A DNA stretch of 64,000 nt from CAYYYW01 sp964476245 (lineage in GTDB: Bacteria; Patescibacteriota; Microgenomatia; UBA1406; HO2-37-13b). Under the pieces are notes generated by a model. It saw only the letters and a list, made by a program, of their open reading frames with translations. It made no database searches and was not told the origin of the DNA. Below, piece by piece: positions 52,205 to 61,056 of the stretch (position 1 is the first letter of the stretch; the number at the start of each line of letters is the position of its first letter). The position numbers and the translations under genes were made by a program. Where the stretch lies: the NCBI GenBank assembly GCA_964476245.1, contig CAYYYW010000003.1, forward strand, positions 1-64,000, read 5' to 3'.

Positions 52205-52879
52205 CTTGATAAAATCTATTACCCTAATTTTCTTTCCATGGCTTACAGTACGGGGATAATAATGAATTGGGACTTCTTTAATTTTGGTTATCCTGGAAAA
52301 AAACGCAGTTATCTCTACCTCAAATTCGAAACCGTGACTTTGACAATATTTAAGCAAATTTTTAGAAAATTTGTTTCTCCAAGATTTATAACAAGTAGGC
52401 TGATCGGTAAGCTTTACTCCAAACATCATATTGATTATTTTAGTTAACATAATCCCCCCGAGCAAAAAAAATAAACCAGCACTGTAATTATGATAAATTT
52501 TTGCTCCTAAAATCCTTGAACCATATACTACATTAGTTTCTTTATTTTCAAATTCTGACAAGATTGCGGTATAGTCACTTGGATCATACTCTAAATCTGC
52601 ATCCTGAATGATCACAACTTCACCAACAGCTTCACTAATTCCCTTTTTTAAAGCTGCCCCTTTCCCCTGATTAATTTGTGATGTAATTATCTTGATTTTA
52701 GTATGTTCTCGATTAAATTCTTCAAGCAAATCTAAAGTGTCATCTGTTGAACCATCGTTTATTACAATTATCTCTTTTACCCAATTAGCAATTTTAACTT
52801 GTGATACATTTTCTAAACAACGAATTATATAAACTGATTCGTTATATACTGGAATAATAATCGACAATTTATTGAGCAT
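52142..52879 (-). CDS. DPM1-like GT2 glycosyltransferase
   Basis: This is a soluble GT2 of 245 residues, close to polyprenyl-phosphate mannose or glucose synthases. Motifs are LSIIIPVYNESVYIIRCLE, VINDGSTDDT, NQGKGAALKKGI, IIQDADLEYDPSDY (DxD), VYGSRI and VPIHYYPRTVSHGKKI. It lacks the GtrA domain of the protein at 42374-43477. Its 3' end overlaps the converging membrane-protein gene by 63 bases, so the two transcripts can pair. TATAAT lies about ten bases before the ATG. It could supply the donor for a nearby GT-C enzyme. Confidence 0.9.
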   Translation of the reverse strand: MLNKLSIIIPVYNESVYIIRCLENVSQVKIANWVKEIIVINDGSTDDTLDLLEEFNREHTKIKIITSQINQGKGAALKKGISEAVGEVVIIQDADLEYDPSDYTAILSEFENKETNVVYGSRILGAKIYHNYSAGLFFLLGGIMLTKIINMMFGVKLTDQPTCYKSWRNKFSKNLLKYCQSHGFEFEVEITAFFSRITKIKEVPIHYYPRTVSHGKKIRVIDFIKSVLMVFRCKFIKRNIFSDRF

Positions 52880-52963
52880 ACTGAAATTTATTATAACAAT
52901 AAGACAGCCCTTTTAAAATACTGTCCAAAAGTAATCGTTCAGAATGACATGGTCATTGACAAC

Positions 52964-53063
52964 NNNNNNNNNNNNNNNNNNNNNNNNNNNNNNNNNNNNN
53001 NNNNNNNNNNNNNNNNNNNNNNNNNNNNNNNNNNNNNNNNNNNNNNNNNNNNNNNNNNNNNNN
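52964..53063. other. Assembly gap (100 N) between identical 55-bp ends
   Basis: The 55 bases before the N run (52909-52963) are identical to the 55 bases after it (53064-53118). The length equals a common assembly k-mer, so the two contigs probably overlap and the true gap may be zero. Anything that truly lies here cannot be read. Confidence 0.9.
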
Positions 53064-53098
53064 CCTTTTAAAATACTGTCCAAAAGTAATCGTTCAGA

Positions 53099-53139
53099 AT
53101 GACATGGTCATTGACAACCATAAAGCGTTACTTTATACT
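53099..53139 (+). promoter_or_regulatory. fic2 promoter with two palindromes
   Basis: TTGACA (53111-53116), a 17-base spacer and TATACT (53134-53139) form a near-consensus promoter; the ATG follows seven bases later. ATGAC-ATG-GTCAT (53099-53111) touches the -35, and TAAAG-CGTTA-CTTTA (53121-53135) is centred in the spacer, where MerR-type regulators bind. The Fic protein itself ends in a MerR-like domain. Autoregulation is inferred. Confidence 0.6.
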
Positions 53140-53146
53140 TCTAAAT

Positions 53147-54190
53147 ATGAAAGATTTGTTGCAGGTATTGACAGAAAAAAAACAAAAATTAGACAGTTAT
53201 CAACCTCTAAAAAAAGAAATGGTTAAAAGCCTTGAGGATTGGTTAAAGGTTGAGTTGACTTATTCGTCAAACGCCATTGAGGGCAACACGCTTTCTCGTA
53301 TTGAGACAGCAGAAGTAATTGAGAAAGGTATCTCGGCTATTATTTCTGGAAAACAATTAAAAGACCAGCTTGAAGCGGTCAATCACGCAAAGGCAATTGA
53401 GTTTATTAAATTATTGGCTAAAAAAAGAAATAGTCATATTAAAATTGTTGAAGACGATATAAACGCTATCCATAAGATTATTTTAACGGGCATTGATGAT
53501 GAATGGGCTGGTCGTTACCGAGAAACAGAAATATTTATTAAGGGCACTAACGTTGAACTTCCGCAACCAAATAAAGTCCCCCATATGATGAATAAGTTTG
53601 TTCAATGGTTATCTACCCAAAAAGAGGCTCACCCTGTAAGAACAGCCGCAGACACTCATTATAAATTGGTTAGTATTCATCCTTATATAGATGGTAATGG
53701 TCGAACCGCACGTCTCTTAATGAACTTAATCCTTATAATTAACGGTTATCCTATGGCAATTATAAGAAATGAGGAAAGAACGCAATATTTAAGCGCATTA
53801 GAGCTTGCCCAGACAAAAAGCAATATCCAACCGTTCTATCATCTTATTGACGTGTCAGTTAAGCGTTCATTAGACGCCTATATTAACGCCGCCGAAGGAA
53901 AACCTATTCTACCCGCTTTCACTGAAAATCTTATGTCAGAAGATAAACCGTTAAAGACGGAAACATACGCAGAATTTCTAAAAATCGGCGAATTAGCCAA
54001 AGAAACAGATGAAACAGTCCATACATTACGGTATTGGACAAAAGAAGGACTATTGGAAGTAACAAAATATACAGAAGGTGGTTATCAACTATATTCGCCC
54101 TCCATGATTAAAAGGGTAAAAGAGATAAGAAGATTGCAAAGCGAGCAAAGATTAACGCTTGCTGAAATAAAAAAGCTACTTAAAAACTAA
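53147..54190 (+). CDS. Fic-domain protein with C-terminal MerR-type HTH
   Basis: This is a predicted AMP-transferase of 347 residues. The catalytic motif HPYIDGNGR is at 178-186, and the self-inhibiting helix has SNAIEGN (Ser41, Glu45, Gly46). The C-terminal region (about 278-345) is a MerR-like DNA-binding domain with LKIGELAKETDETVHTLRYW and GGYQLYSPSMIKRVKEIRRL. It lacks a ligand-binding domain, so the Fic part may be the sensor or effector. ATG 53147 is chosen because of the promoter spacing; a longer frame begins in the duplicated scaffold end. It lies on its own among glycosyltransferase genes and may have been acquired. Confidence 0.92.
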   Translation: MKDLLQVLTEKKQKLDSYQPLKKEMVKSLEDWLKVELTYSSNAIEGNTLSRIETAEVIEKGISAIISGKQLKDQLEAVNHAKAIEFIKLLAKKRNSHIKIVEDDINAIHKIILTGIDDEWAGRYRETEIFIKGTNVELPQPNKVPHMMNKFVQWLSTQKEAHPVRTAADTHYKLVSIHPYIDGNGRTARLLMNLILIINGYPMAIIRNEERTQYLSALELAQTKSNIQPFYHLIDVSVKRSLDAYINAAEGKPILPAFTENLMSEDKPLKTETYAEFLKIGELAKETDETVHTLRYWTKEGLLEVTKYTEGGYQLYSPSMIKRVKEIRRLQSEQRLTLAEIKKLLKN

Positions 54191-54210
54191 CCCCATATTT
54201 TACCAGCGTC

Positions 54211-55326
54211 TTATTTTTTTCTTGATATTAAATGTTTGTAGTTTTTTAATCCGATCCACAGCATATAAGCTAATCCTAAATAAGAATAAGGAAGTATCAT
54301 TATGAAATATCTCGGGAAAGGCGCCTGGACTCCAAGATACAAAAGATAAAGCACTGGGATTAAAAAAACAATAATTTTGTTATTGATCTTCTTATTTTTT
54401 ATTATTCCAAAAATCGAAGCAACAAAACTTACTGGCCAAATTATAGTCCAGACGTTTGAACGGATTATATTTTTTTTACCCCACCATGATTTAAAATACC
54501 CAGTTAAAAAAAGAAAAAGTGAGGCTCCCGGGATTGATGCGATGGAATGATTAAACCAATATTTAAGAATTTTAAGCTGGTAAAAAATAATATTAAATTT
54601 GCCTTTTTGATTAATAAACGTTCTTGTATAAGTTGCCGTAAAAACGAGAAAGGCTACTAAAAAAGAAATTAAAAGGCTTTTCCAATTTCTTTCCTTTTTT
54701 ATCAAATATCTAAAACCAAATAAAACAAGAATGAAAAATAATGTCGGCGCCCAAAACTTCGAGGATGCAGATAAGCCTAAAAATATTCCTTGAAGTATAA
54801 AATTCTGCGGATAAAAAAGAAAACTAATAACATATAAAAGCGAAAAAACTGCCTGGCCTAAATCAAGTAAAGGTTGACTGGAAATGTCTAAAAATAATGG
54901 GTCAAGGATCAGTAAAATACAAGCAAGTGTTGATAATGTCCTCCCTCTGAAAATTTTTATCCCCAAACAATATGTTAATAAAATGTAACTCACCCCCAAG
55001 AGAATCTGTATGACGTAAGGTGTATTAAAAAATAAAATGGATGCTCCATAAAGATATTTAATAAAAGGCGGGTGTTGAAAATTAAACGTCGTTGGATCGT
55101 AACCCACCGCATATAAATAACCAGCCGCCGTATGAATTTCCCCGTCTGATAGAAACAATCTCCCAACAACTTCATGCGGAATATCTTGGGATCTAAAATA
55201 GCGCGCAATCAAACCAATATTAAACTGGTAGGTAAAAACCTCCTTTTTGAAAATAAGGATAGCGCTTATATAAAATAAAATTAAAAATAAAACAACAAAC
55301 AAATTTACTCTTCTTTTGGAGTTCAT
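54211..55326 (-). CDS. GT-C membrane glycosyltransferase-like protein (PMT-type)
   Basis: This integral membrane protein has about ten helices. An N-terminal outside loop shows DGEIHTAAGYLYAVGYDPTTF followed by NFQHPPFIKYLYGASILFF, the Asp/Glu and HPP motif of PMT-type enzymes. About 371 residues are shorter than usual because the soluble C-terminal domain is missing. I prefer Met at 55326, just after the upstream stop; the frame also opens at 55356, overlapping the upstream gene by 26 bases. It is the last gene of the minus-strand flippase/GT group. Confidence 0.8.
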   Translation of the reverse strand: MNSKRRVNLFVVLFLILFYISAILIFKKEVFTYQFNIGLIARYFRSQDIPHEVVGRLFLSDGEIHTAAGYLYAVGYDPTTFNFQHPPFIKYLYGASILFFNTPYVIQILLGVSYILLTYCLGIKIFRGRTLSTLACILLILDPLFLDISSQPLLDLGQAVFSLLYVISFLFYPQNFILQGIFLGLSASSKFWAPTLFFILVLFGFRYLIKKERNWKSLLISFLVAFLVFTATYTRTFINQKGKFNIIFYQLKILKYWFNHSIASIPGASLFLFLTGYFKSWWGKKNIIRSNVWTIIWPVSFVASIFGIIKNKKINNKIIVFLIPVLYLLYLGVQAPFPRYFIMILPYSYLGLAYMLWIGLKNYKHLISRKK

Positions 55327-55330
55327 ATCT

Positions 55331-56890
55331 TTATAGAACATATTTGAATTTCTCAATCTCTTTTAATTTGTTTTTTGATATTTGCCTTAGCTTGTCTTTA
55401 TGAATATATAGGCATGAGTTTTTATCGTTAAATTTAAAAAATTCGTATTTATCAGCAATAAATCTGGGCAAGGATAATACTTTGTTTGCTATACAATCTC
55501 TAAAGTAAAACGCCGGAGGAGACTCCTTAAACATTTGAATTCGTTCGTTAGAAAAATAAGGAATGCCTTTCAAGATAGGATAATATAAAGTATATTTATA
55601 TGAAGAATCCAAACCTGACTGCCAAAAAATCAAGCTGTCGTAACCGTCTACAAAGAGTTTATCTGTTGATTTAGATAGAATTTTTACAACTTCACCATTT
55701 ACATAATATCTGTTGTAGTTAATATTAAAAACCTCATCTCTATTGACTTTTTGCCAAATATAAGAACGGGGAGAAAAAAAAGTAAAAACAAATATAACCA
55801 TAAGCGTAAAAGTTAATACAGTAGCTAATTTGTTAGTTTTTTTAATACTAAGTAAATTTGAAATCAAAAAAAATATTGTCATAATAAAAATAGCTTGCCA
55901 TGGAAGCATTTTATATGCGGCAAAAAATGGTCTGCCTGGCGGAACTGCCCTAACAGCTGCTAATCCCATGATTAATATAATTAAAATTACTTCTTTGATT
56001 TTTTTTAATTTAAAACCATAATAAAAAAGGGCTATTAGAAAAACCAAACTTAAACCCATTAAAACTAGGTGGGAATGATTAAGTTCTCCATTTATTAATA
56101 TATAGATAGGGTACCCAAAACTCTTAAGAAAGAAGGTGATAAAATTTCCGCTGCTACCAATCTCATTCAAAACCACAGAATTTAAATTTACAACAATAAG
56201 CTGATATAAATAATCCCTTAACGGCATCAGTAAAAAAGTCGCCGCAGATAGAAATAAGAAAATAATTAGAGACAGATATTTAATCTTAATGTTTTCTTTG
56301 TTATGCAATATCAGTATATATATAAATAGAGTTAGAGGAATATAGGGCTCTCGCATAAAAATAATAAAAAAAGCAAAAATTCCTGCCAGTAAGTAGTCTT
56401 TGTCTGAAATTGTCTTTTTTTGAAATTTACAAAACACCAAACCTAATAAATAAACAAGCGGGTAAACAATTAAAGATTCAGCTTGAAACAAATTTCCATG
56501 AGAATAATACTTAATTAGCTCATAAAAAAGCACGAAACCAACCCCTGCGAAACGAAATTTATAAATAATCAAAATCGACATAAAAAAAGAAAAGAATATA
56601 ATGAAAAGCCTGTGGTAAAGAACCAATTGATATAATGTTTGAGGATTAAAAACCTTCTGTATTAAATAACTTAAATAGACCATTCCTGGTTGACGATTAT
56701 GAAAAATTTCAGAAAACAATATTTTCTTTTTTAACATAAAATAGGCAGCAACAAAATTATCAAACTCGTCCACAAAACTAAACGTGACGATTCGCTGATA
56801 ATATACATAGAAGATAAAAACGAAAAAGAGAGTAAGAAAAATAACAAAGAAAAAATATCCTATTTGCTTATTTGTTAAATAATGTTTCAT
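55331..56890 (-). CDS. GT-C membrane glycosyltransferase-like protein
   Basis: This 519-residue membrane protein has about 11 helices. The first outside loop carries SFVDEFDNFVAAYFMLKKK (acidic pair in a GT-C position), then FHNRQPGMVYLSYLIQKVF, which plays the part of the HPP loop. The C-terminal 130 residues form a soluble domain ending in KFKYVL. The start abuts the stop of the GT2 gene upstream (shared base 56890). It probably uses a lipid-linked sugar donor in the same pathway as the flippase and GT2 next to it. Confidence 0.8.
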   Translation of the reverse strand: MKHYLTNKQIGYFFFVIFLTLFFVFIFYVYYQRIVTFSFVDEFDNFVAAYFMLKKKILFSEIFHNRQPGMVYLSYLIQKVFNPQTLYQLVLYHRLFIIFFSFFMSILIIYKFRFAGVGFVLFYELIKYYSHGNLFQAESLIVYPLVYLLGLVFCKFQKKTISDKDYLLAGIFAFFIIFMREPYIPLTLFIYILILHNKENIKIKYLSLIIFLFLSAATFLLMPLRDYLYQLIVVNLNSVVLNEIGSSGNFITFFLKSFGYPIYILINGELNHSHLVLMGLSLVFLIALFYYGFKLKKIKEVILIILIMGLAAVRAVPPGRPFFAAYKMLPWQAIFIMTIFFLISNLLSIKKTNKLATVLTFTLMVIFVFTFFSPRSYIWQKVNRDEVFNINYNRYYVNGEVVKILSKSTDKLFVDGYDSLIFWQSGLDSSYKYTLYYPILKGIPYFSNERIQMFKESPPAFYFRDCIANKVLSLPRFIADKYEFFKFNDKNSCLYIHKDKLRQISKNKLKEIEKFKYVL

Positions 56891-57738
56891 TATTTAATTT
56901 TTAGTTTTGCAAAGAGAAAGTTTTTAACTAAATGAAATTTTGTTTTTAAAGGAGCGTATTTTAAACCGAATTTCAAACGGCTCCTCTGTTGATATTTTTG
57001 ATGCAGTTTTGAACCGGAGCCGCCGGTTGATTGAGCGTTTTTATGCCAGATAACAATTGATGGATCATAATAAAGTTTTATTCCCTTTTTTGTGGCCCGA
57101 ATACAGTAATCAACATCTTCATAATATAAAAAATAGCCATCGTCCCAAAAACCAACTTTCTCAATTACCCTTTTGTCAAATAACATCAAACAGCCTGTTA
57201 TAAATTCTGTTTTTTCAAATTTGTCAAACTCTCTTCTATTAATTTCGTCAACACCTCGATGTTTGATTAAGGCATTGTCCCAATCAATTTCTCCTCCGGC
57301 GTACCAAATCACTTTACCCAAATCTTTTTGCTGATGCCTTCCCTTGTGATATTCGTAACCCGGAGCATAATAGATCTTACCGCCGATAATGGATGATGAA
57401 TGATGGATAACGGACTCTACAACCCTATCAACAAAATCACTTTTCAAATACGTATCATTGTTGATTACACAGAATTTATCGAATCCTTGTTTTACTGCTT
57501 CATGCAAACCTAAGTTAACTCCATAAGCGTATCCTCTATTTTCTCCGTTAATAACTTCTAGGTAACGACTGGAGCTTAGATTCTTCTTTTGGGTAGAAAA
57601 ATCTGCCACAAAAATCTTAAAATTGTCAGAAGTCTGTGATTTAAAACAATCCAAAAACTCCTCTGTAACTTTATAATTTTCAAAATTAACAGTAACAATC
57701 GCCAATTTTTTAAGGAATTTGCTTATTTTTTTATTCAT
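56890..57738 (-). CDS. GT2 glycosyltransferase (rhamnosyltransferase-like)
   Basis: This is a cytoplasmic GT2 of 282 residues. Motifs are IVTVNFENYKVTEEFLDCF, NRGYAYGVNLGL, CVINNDTYL (DxD-equivalent) and FITGCLMLFDKRVIEKVGFWDDGYFLYYEDVDYCIRA, the typical second half of rhamnosyltransferases. It overlaps the flippase gene by eight bases at its start and touches the next gene at its stop, so it is within one operon. It probably builds the repeat unit that the flippase exports. Confidence 0.92.
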   Translation of the reverse strand: MNKKISKFLKKLAIVTVNFENYKVTEEFLDCFKSQTSDNFKIFVADFSTQKKNLSSSRYLEVINGENRGYAYGVNLGLHEAVKQGFDKFCVINNDTYLKSDFVDRVVESVIHHSSSIIGGKIYYAPGYEYHKGRHQQKDLGKVIWYAGGEIDWDNALIKHRGVDEINRREFDKFEKTEFITGCLMLFDKRVIEKVGFWDDGYFLYYEDVDYCIRATKKGIKLYYDPSIVIWHKNAQSTGGSGSKLHQKYQQRSRLKFGLKYAPLKTKFHLVKNFLFAKLKIK

Positions 57739-59218
57739 TTCTTGTCTTAAATAATTCTATCAACTCTAAATAAACTACCTTGCCTCTTGTTTTTAAGGTA
57801 ACGAAAAAATAAATTAATACCGCACCAATAATTGAAAAAAATAAATGTAAGTAAATATTATTAAAGTAATTTAAAAACAATATTCTAATAAAAATGAGAT
57901 AAAAACCCATAGCCAATGTCGAAAATAAATTTGTTTTTAAGACATTGTTTATAGAGAAATTGACAATTTTTTTCGCGGTCAAGAAAACAAAAATAAAAGT
58001 CAAAGACATAATAAAAAAAGCGACAGAAATACCATTATAACCGAACAATTTAATAAAAAGAGGTACAAGCAACCAGATTAAAACAGTCCATAAAATCATA
58101 AAACACAAGCTAAGTTTTATCCGACCAACGGCATTAAAAAGATTAATAAATGGCGTACTAAGGCTGATAAAAAAGGCAGATAAAGAAAAAAAATAGAACG
58201 AAAATAAAGCACTGTTCCATTTAGCATAATAACCTGGAATAATTTTTAAAAGACTATCAAAAATGAACAATGCGCCAATGACCATTGGGAAAATCAAAAA
58301 AGATTCATAAAACAAAACTCTCTCTAAGCTTTTCTTTAATAATTCTTTCTCTTTTTGAAATCTGGAAAAAAGAGGAAAAGCAACTCGATTTATACTATCC
58401 ATAATCAACCTAATCGAAAACTCACCATATTTTTTGCCAAAAGTCACATAGCCTAAATTTTTTAATCCGATCGCTCCCCCTAAATAAATAATAAGCAAGT
58501 CGTCTTTAATCATGGCCAAAAATGAATTTCCTTGAAAAGGAATTCCATAGCTTAAAAGAGACTTGGCTGATTTGAAAGAAAACATTGGTTTGGGAAACCA
58601 TGGATTTAGAAGATAAATTCCGATAAGACCAACGAGTGAACGAAGCAAAACGGCCATGACCAAACTGTAAATTTCCCAACCCAAAAGAGAAAAAACAATC
58701 ACACACAAGTAAAAAACGGTGTTTTCTATTGCTTGAATCAAGACAACTTTATAAATTTTTATTTTCTTTTCAAGTAATACTGATGGGATTGTTTTTAAGG
58801 ATAATAAAAAAAATGAAAATAAAACCGCCCAGTAAAGATAAACAGCTTCATAGGGTAAATCTTTATAAAGCCTGAATAAATTACTGGTTAAAAAGAATCC
58901 TACCACCACTGCTCCAACGGAAAGAATTAATTGAATAAAAAAAGCCGTATTGAGATCTATTTCTTCAATCTCTTTTTTTTGAACGATGGCAGCGGCTAAT
59001 CCCAAATTAGTAAAGTAATTAAAAAAAGACATCATCGCCAAAACCGTATTATAAATTCCCAGTAAATAAACTCCTGATTTAATGGTAAGAATTAAAAAAG
59101 CAACAAAACCAAGAGCGGCTGAATAAGAACCCTGAACTATCAAGCTGCCAACGCTAAAAAAACTACGTGACTTAATTTTCTTTATTCCACTCAAGTCGGA
59201 ATTTATCTCCTCATTCAT
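57731..59218 (-). CDS. Wzx-like polysaccharide flippase
   Basis: This 495-residue protein with 12-14 predicted helices belongs to the MATE-like oligosaccharide flippase fold (polysaccharide synthesis family). Signs are SVGSLIVQGSYSAALGFVAFLIL at the first helices, LSYGIPFQGNSFLAMIKDDLLIIYLGG in the middle and AFPLFSRFQKEKELLKKSLER after the sixth helix. It would move lipid-linked oligosaccharide to the outer membrane face. It leads the group flippase-GT2-GT-C-GT-C on the minus strand. No Wzy polymerase is obvious, so the glycan may be a single unit attached by one of the GT-C enzymes. Confidence 0.9.
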   Translation of the reverse strand: MNEEINSDLSGIKKIKSRSFFSVGSLIVQGSYSAALGFVAFLILTIKSGVYLLGIYNTVLAMMSFFNYFTNLGLAAAIVQKKEIEEIDLNTAFFIQLILSVGAVVVGFFLTSNLFRLYKDLPYEAVYLYWAVLFSFFLLSLKTIPSVLLEKKIKIYKVVLIQAIENTVFYLCVIVFSLLGWEIYSLVMAVLLRSLVGLIGIYLLNPWFPKPMFSFKSAKSLLSYGIPFQGNSFLAMIKDDLLIIYLGGAIGLKNLGYVTFGKKYGEFSIRLIMDSINRVAFPLFSRFQKEKELLKKSLERVLFYESFLIFPMVIGALFIFDSLLKIIPGYYAKWNSALFSFYFFSLSAFFISLSTPFINLFNAVGRIKLSLCFMILWTVLIWLLVPLFIKLFGYNGISVAFFIMSLTFIFVFLTAKKIVNFSINNVLKTNLFSTLAMGFYLIFIRILFLNYFNNIYLHLFFSIIGAVLIYFFVTLKTRGKVVYLELIELFKTRNE

Positions 59219-59238
59219 GATAAAATATCAAATAACAA

Positions 59239-61044
59239 ATGAACAAAATATTCAACTTTTTTAAAAAAAGGTCTTTAATCTTGGAAATGCTGTTGGTAAT
59301 TATTATAACAATTCCTTCTTTCTTAAGCCTCTTAAATAATCAGTATTTTTCTATGCATGATGATCAACATATAGCCAGGTTGTTTCTTCTTGATCAAGGA
59401 ATAAAACAAGGGTATCTTTACCCGCGTTGGGTAGACACTTTAGGTTTTGGTTACGGTTATCCCCTTTTTAATTTTTACCCACCGTTAGTTTATTATCAGG
59501 CAGAAATATTTCATTTAATTGGTTTTTCATTAATCTGGTCAATAAAACTGACTTTTATTTTGGGATTTTTCCTAGCCGCTTTGGGAATTTATATCTTTGT
59601 CAAAAAAAAAGTCGGAAAATTGGCTGGCTTTTTAAGTGCTACTTTATATACATATTTTTTCTATCACGCAGTAATCTCTTACGTTAGGGGTGCTTTGGCA
59701 GAGTTTTTTGCTATGGCAATTATTCCGTTTATTTTTTTATCATTAGAGAATCTACGTTTAAAAACCAATGTAAAAAATAGCCTTTTATTTGGGTTAACCT
59801 TTGCTTTTCTCATTTTAACTCATCCATTAATTGCTTTGCCATCTATGTTTTTTATTATTTTCTTTTTGCTTTTTTACATTCTAATAATTAAAGATGCATT
59901 TACTTTTTTCAAATATTTTATTTTAGGATTAATGATGGCTTTATTCCTCTCTTCTTTCTTTTGGCTGCCCTTACTCCTGGAAAAAAAATATACCCTTGTT
60001 GATGATATTCTGATAAAAGAACTGGCTAGCTACAAAATTCATTACATTTATCCACAACAATTTTTATATTCTCTCTGGGGATATGGAGGGTCTGTTGCCG
60101 GCCCATATGATGGGATGACCTTTCAGTTGGGGAAAATACATATTTTGTTAGCTGTTTTTTCAGTGGTTTTATCTTTAGTTTATGTTGTTAAAAAAAGAAA
60201 ATTAGAGCAGAATATAAAATATTTCTATTTTTCTGTTTTTCTTCTTATTTTTAGTCTTTTTATGGCAACGCAGTTCTCCTCTTTTATATGGAATAATTTA
60301 AAATATCTTTGGTATCTTCAATTCCCTTGGCGTTTCCTCACCTTTGCTGGGTTTTTTATCTCGGTTGTTGCTGGCTATTTTGTTTTGTTTTTAACAGCTA
60401 TTCTCCCTAAAAAATTAGGTAAAATAGCTGGCCTTCTACGAATCATTTCTGTGATTGTTTTTATTTTAGCAACAATCTTTATTTATCAAAAGTATTTTAA
60501 ACCGCAACGATTATTAACAACAACTGATAAAAAGCTCACCACTAATGAAGAAATTGCCTGGAGAGTTAGCCGAACTTCTTTTGAGTTCGTCTCTAAAGGA
60601 ACAAAGACAACTAAATCAAACTTAAATACAACAATTTTAGACATTAATAAAGCTGATCTTCCTAAAAAACCTTACGAAATTATTTCCGGCAACGCCAAAG
60701 TTAAGACTGTTCAAAACAAATTTGCTGAAAAAAAATTTCTTATTGATTCTCTATCTCCGATAACATTTCGACTTAATACTTATAATTTCCCCGGCTGGAA
60801 AGCTTATTTAGACAATAAATCTACTCCCATTGAAGATGATAACAGTTTTAAATTAATAACCGTCAATGTAGCTAAGGGTAATCATAAGCTTACCTTTTCG
60901 TTTAAAAACACAACTGTCCGCAAAATAGCCAACTTAGTATCAATTATTAGCTGGTTGGTTGTAATTATTTTATCCGCCTTCGCCCCGCCTAAACGGGGCT
61001 TCGGCGGATTTCGCTCGAAGCATTTGAAAATACCACGGGTGTAA
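59239..61044 (+). CDS. Large membrane protein, PTPS-related/YfhO-like GT-C type, with palindromic tail
   Basis: This 601-residue membrane protein has about 12 helices and a C-terminal soluble domain of about 140 residues. The early outside loop MHDDQHIARLFLLDQGIKQG and YPRWVDTLGFGYGYPLFNFYPP are typical of the membrane family called 6-pyruvoyl-tetrahydropterin synthase-related, probably GT-C-like. After the last helix the last 21 residues (starting FAPPKRGFGGF) are encoded by a GC-rich palindrome (60973-61008), and the stop codon lies in a second hairpin (61035-61050). So the native C-terminus has been replaced or extended by a repeat. Confidence 0.8.
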   Translation: MNKIFNFFKKRSLILEMLLVIIITIPSFLSLLNNQYFSMHDDQHIARLFLLDQGIKQGYLYPRWVDTLGFGYGYPLFNFYPPLVYYQAEIFHLIGFSLIWSIKLTFILGFFLAALGIYIFVKKKVGKLAGFLSATLYTYFFYHAVISYVRGALAEFFAMAIIPFIFLSLENLRLKTNVKNSLLFGLTFAFLILTHPLIALPSMFFIIFFLLFYILIIKDAFTFFKYFILGLMMALFLSSFFWLPLLLEKKYTLVDDILIKELASYKIHYIYPQQFLYSLWGYGGSVAGPYDGMTFQLGKIHILLAVFSVVLSLVYVVKKRKLEQNIKYFYFSVFLLIFSLFMATQFSSFIWNNLKYLWYLQFPWRFLTFAGFFISVVAGYFVLFLTAILPKKLGKIAGLLRIISVIVFILATIFIYQKYFKPQRLLTTTDKKLTTNEEIAWRVSRTSFEFVSKGTKTTKSNLNTTILDINKADLPKKPYEIISGNAKVKTVQNKFAEKKFLIDSLSPITFRLNTYNFPGWKAYLDNKSTPIEDDNSFKLITVNVAKGNHKLTFSFKNTTVRKIANLVSIISWLVVIILSAFAPPKRGFGGFRSKHLKIPRV

Positions 61045-61050
61045 ACCCGT
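60973..61050. mobile_element. GC-rich palindromes forming the end of a coding sequence
   Basis: TCCGCC-TTC-GCCCCG / CGGGGC-TTC-GGCGGA (60973-61008) pairs except for the symmetric TTC. It is followed by ACGGGT-GTAA-ACCCGT (61035-61050), with the stop TAA of the GT-C-like gene in the second loop. Relatives of the second hairpin lie at 48801-48823 on the other strand. Confidence 0.7.
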
Positions 61051-61056
61051 AAAGCT

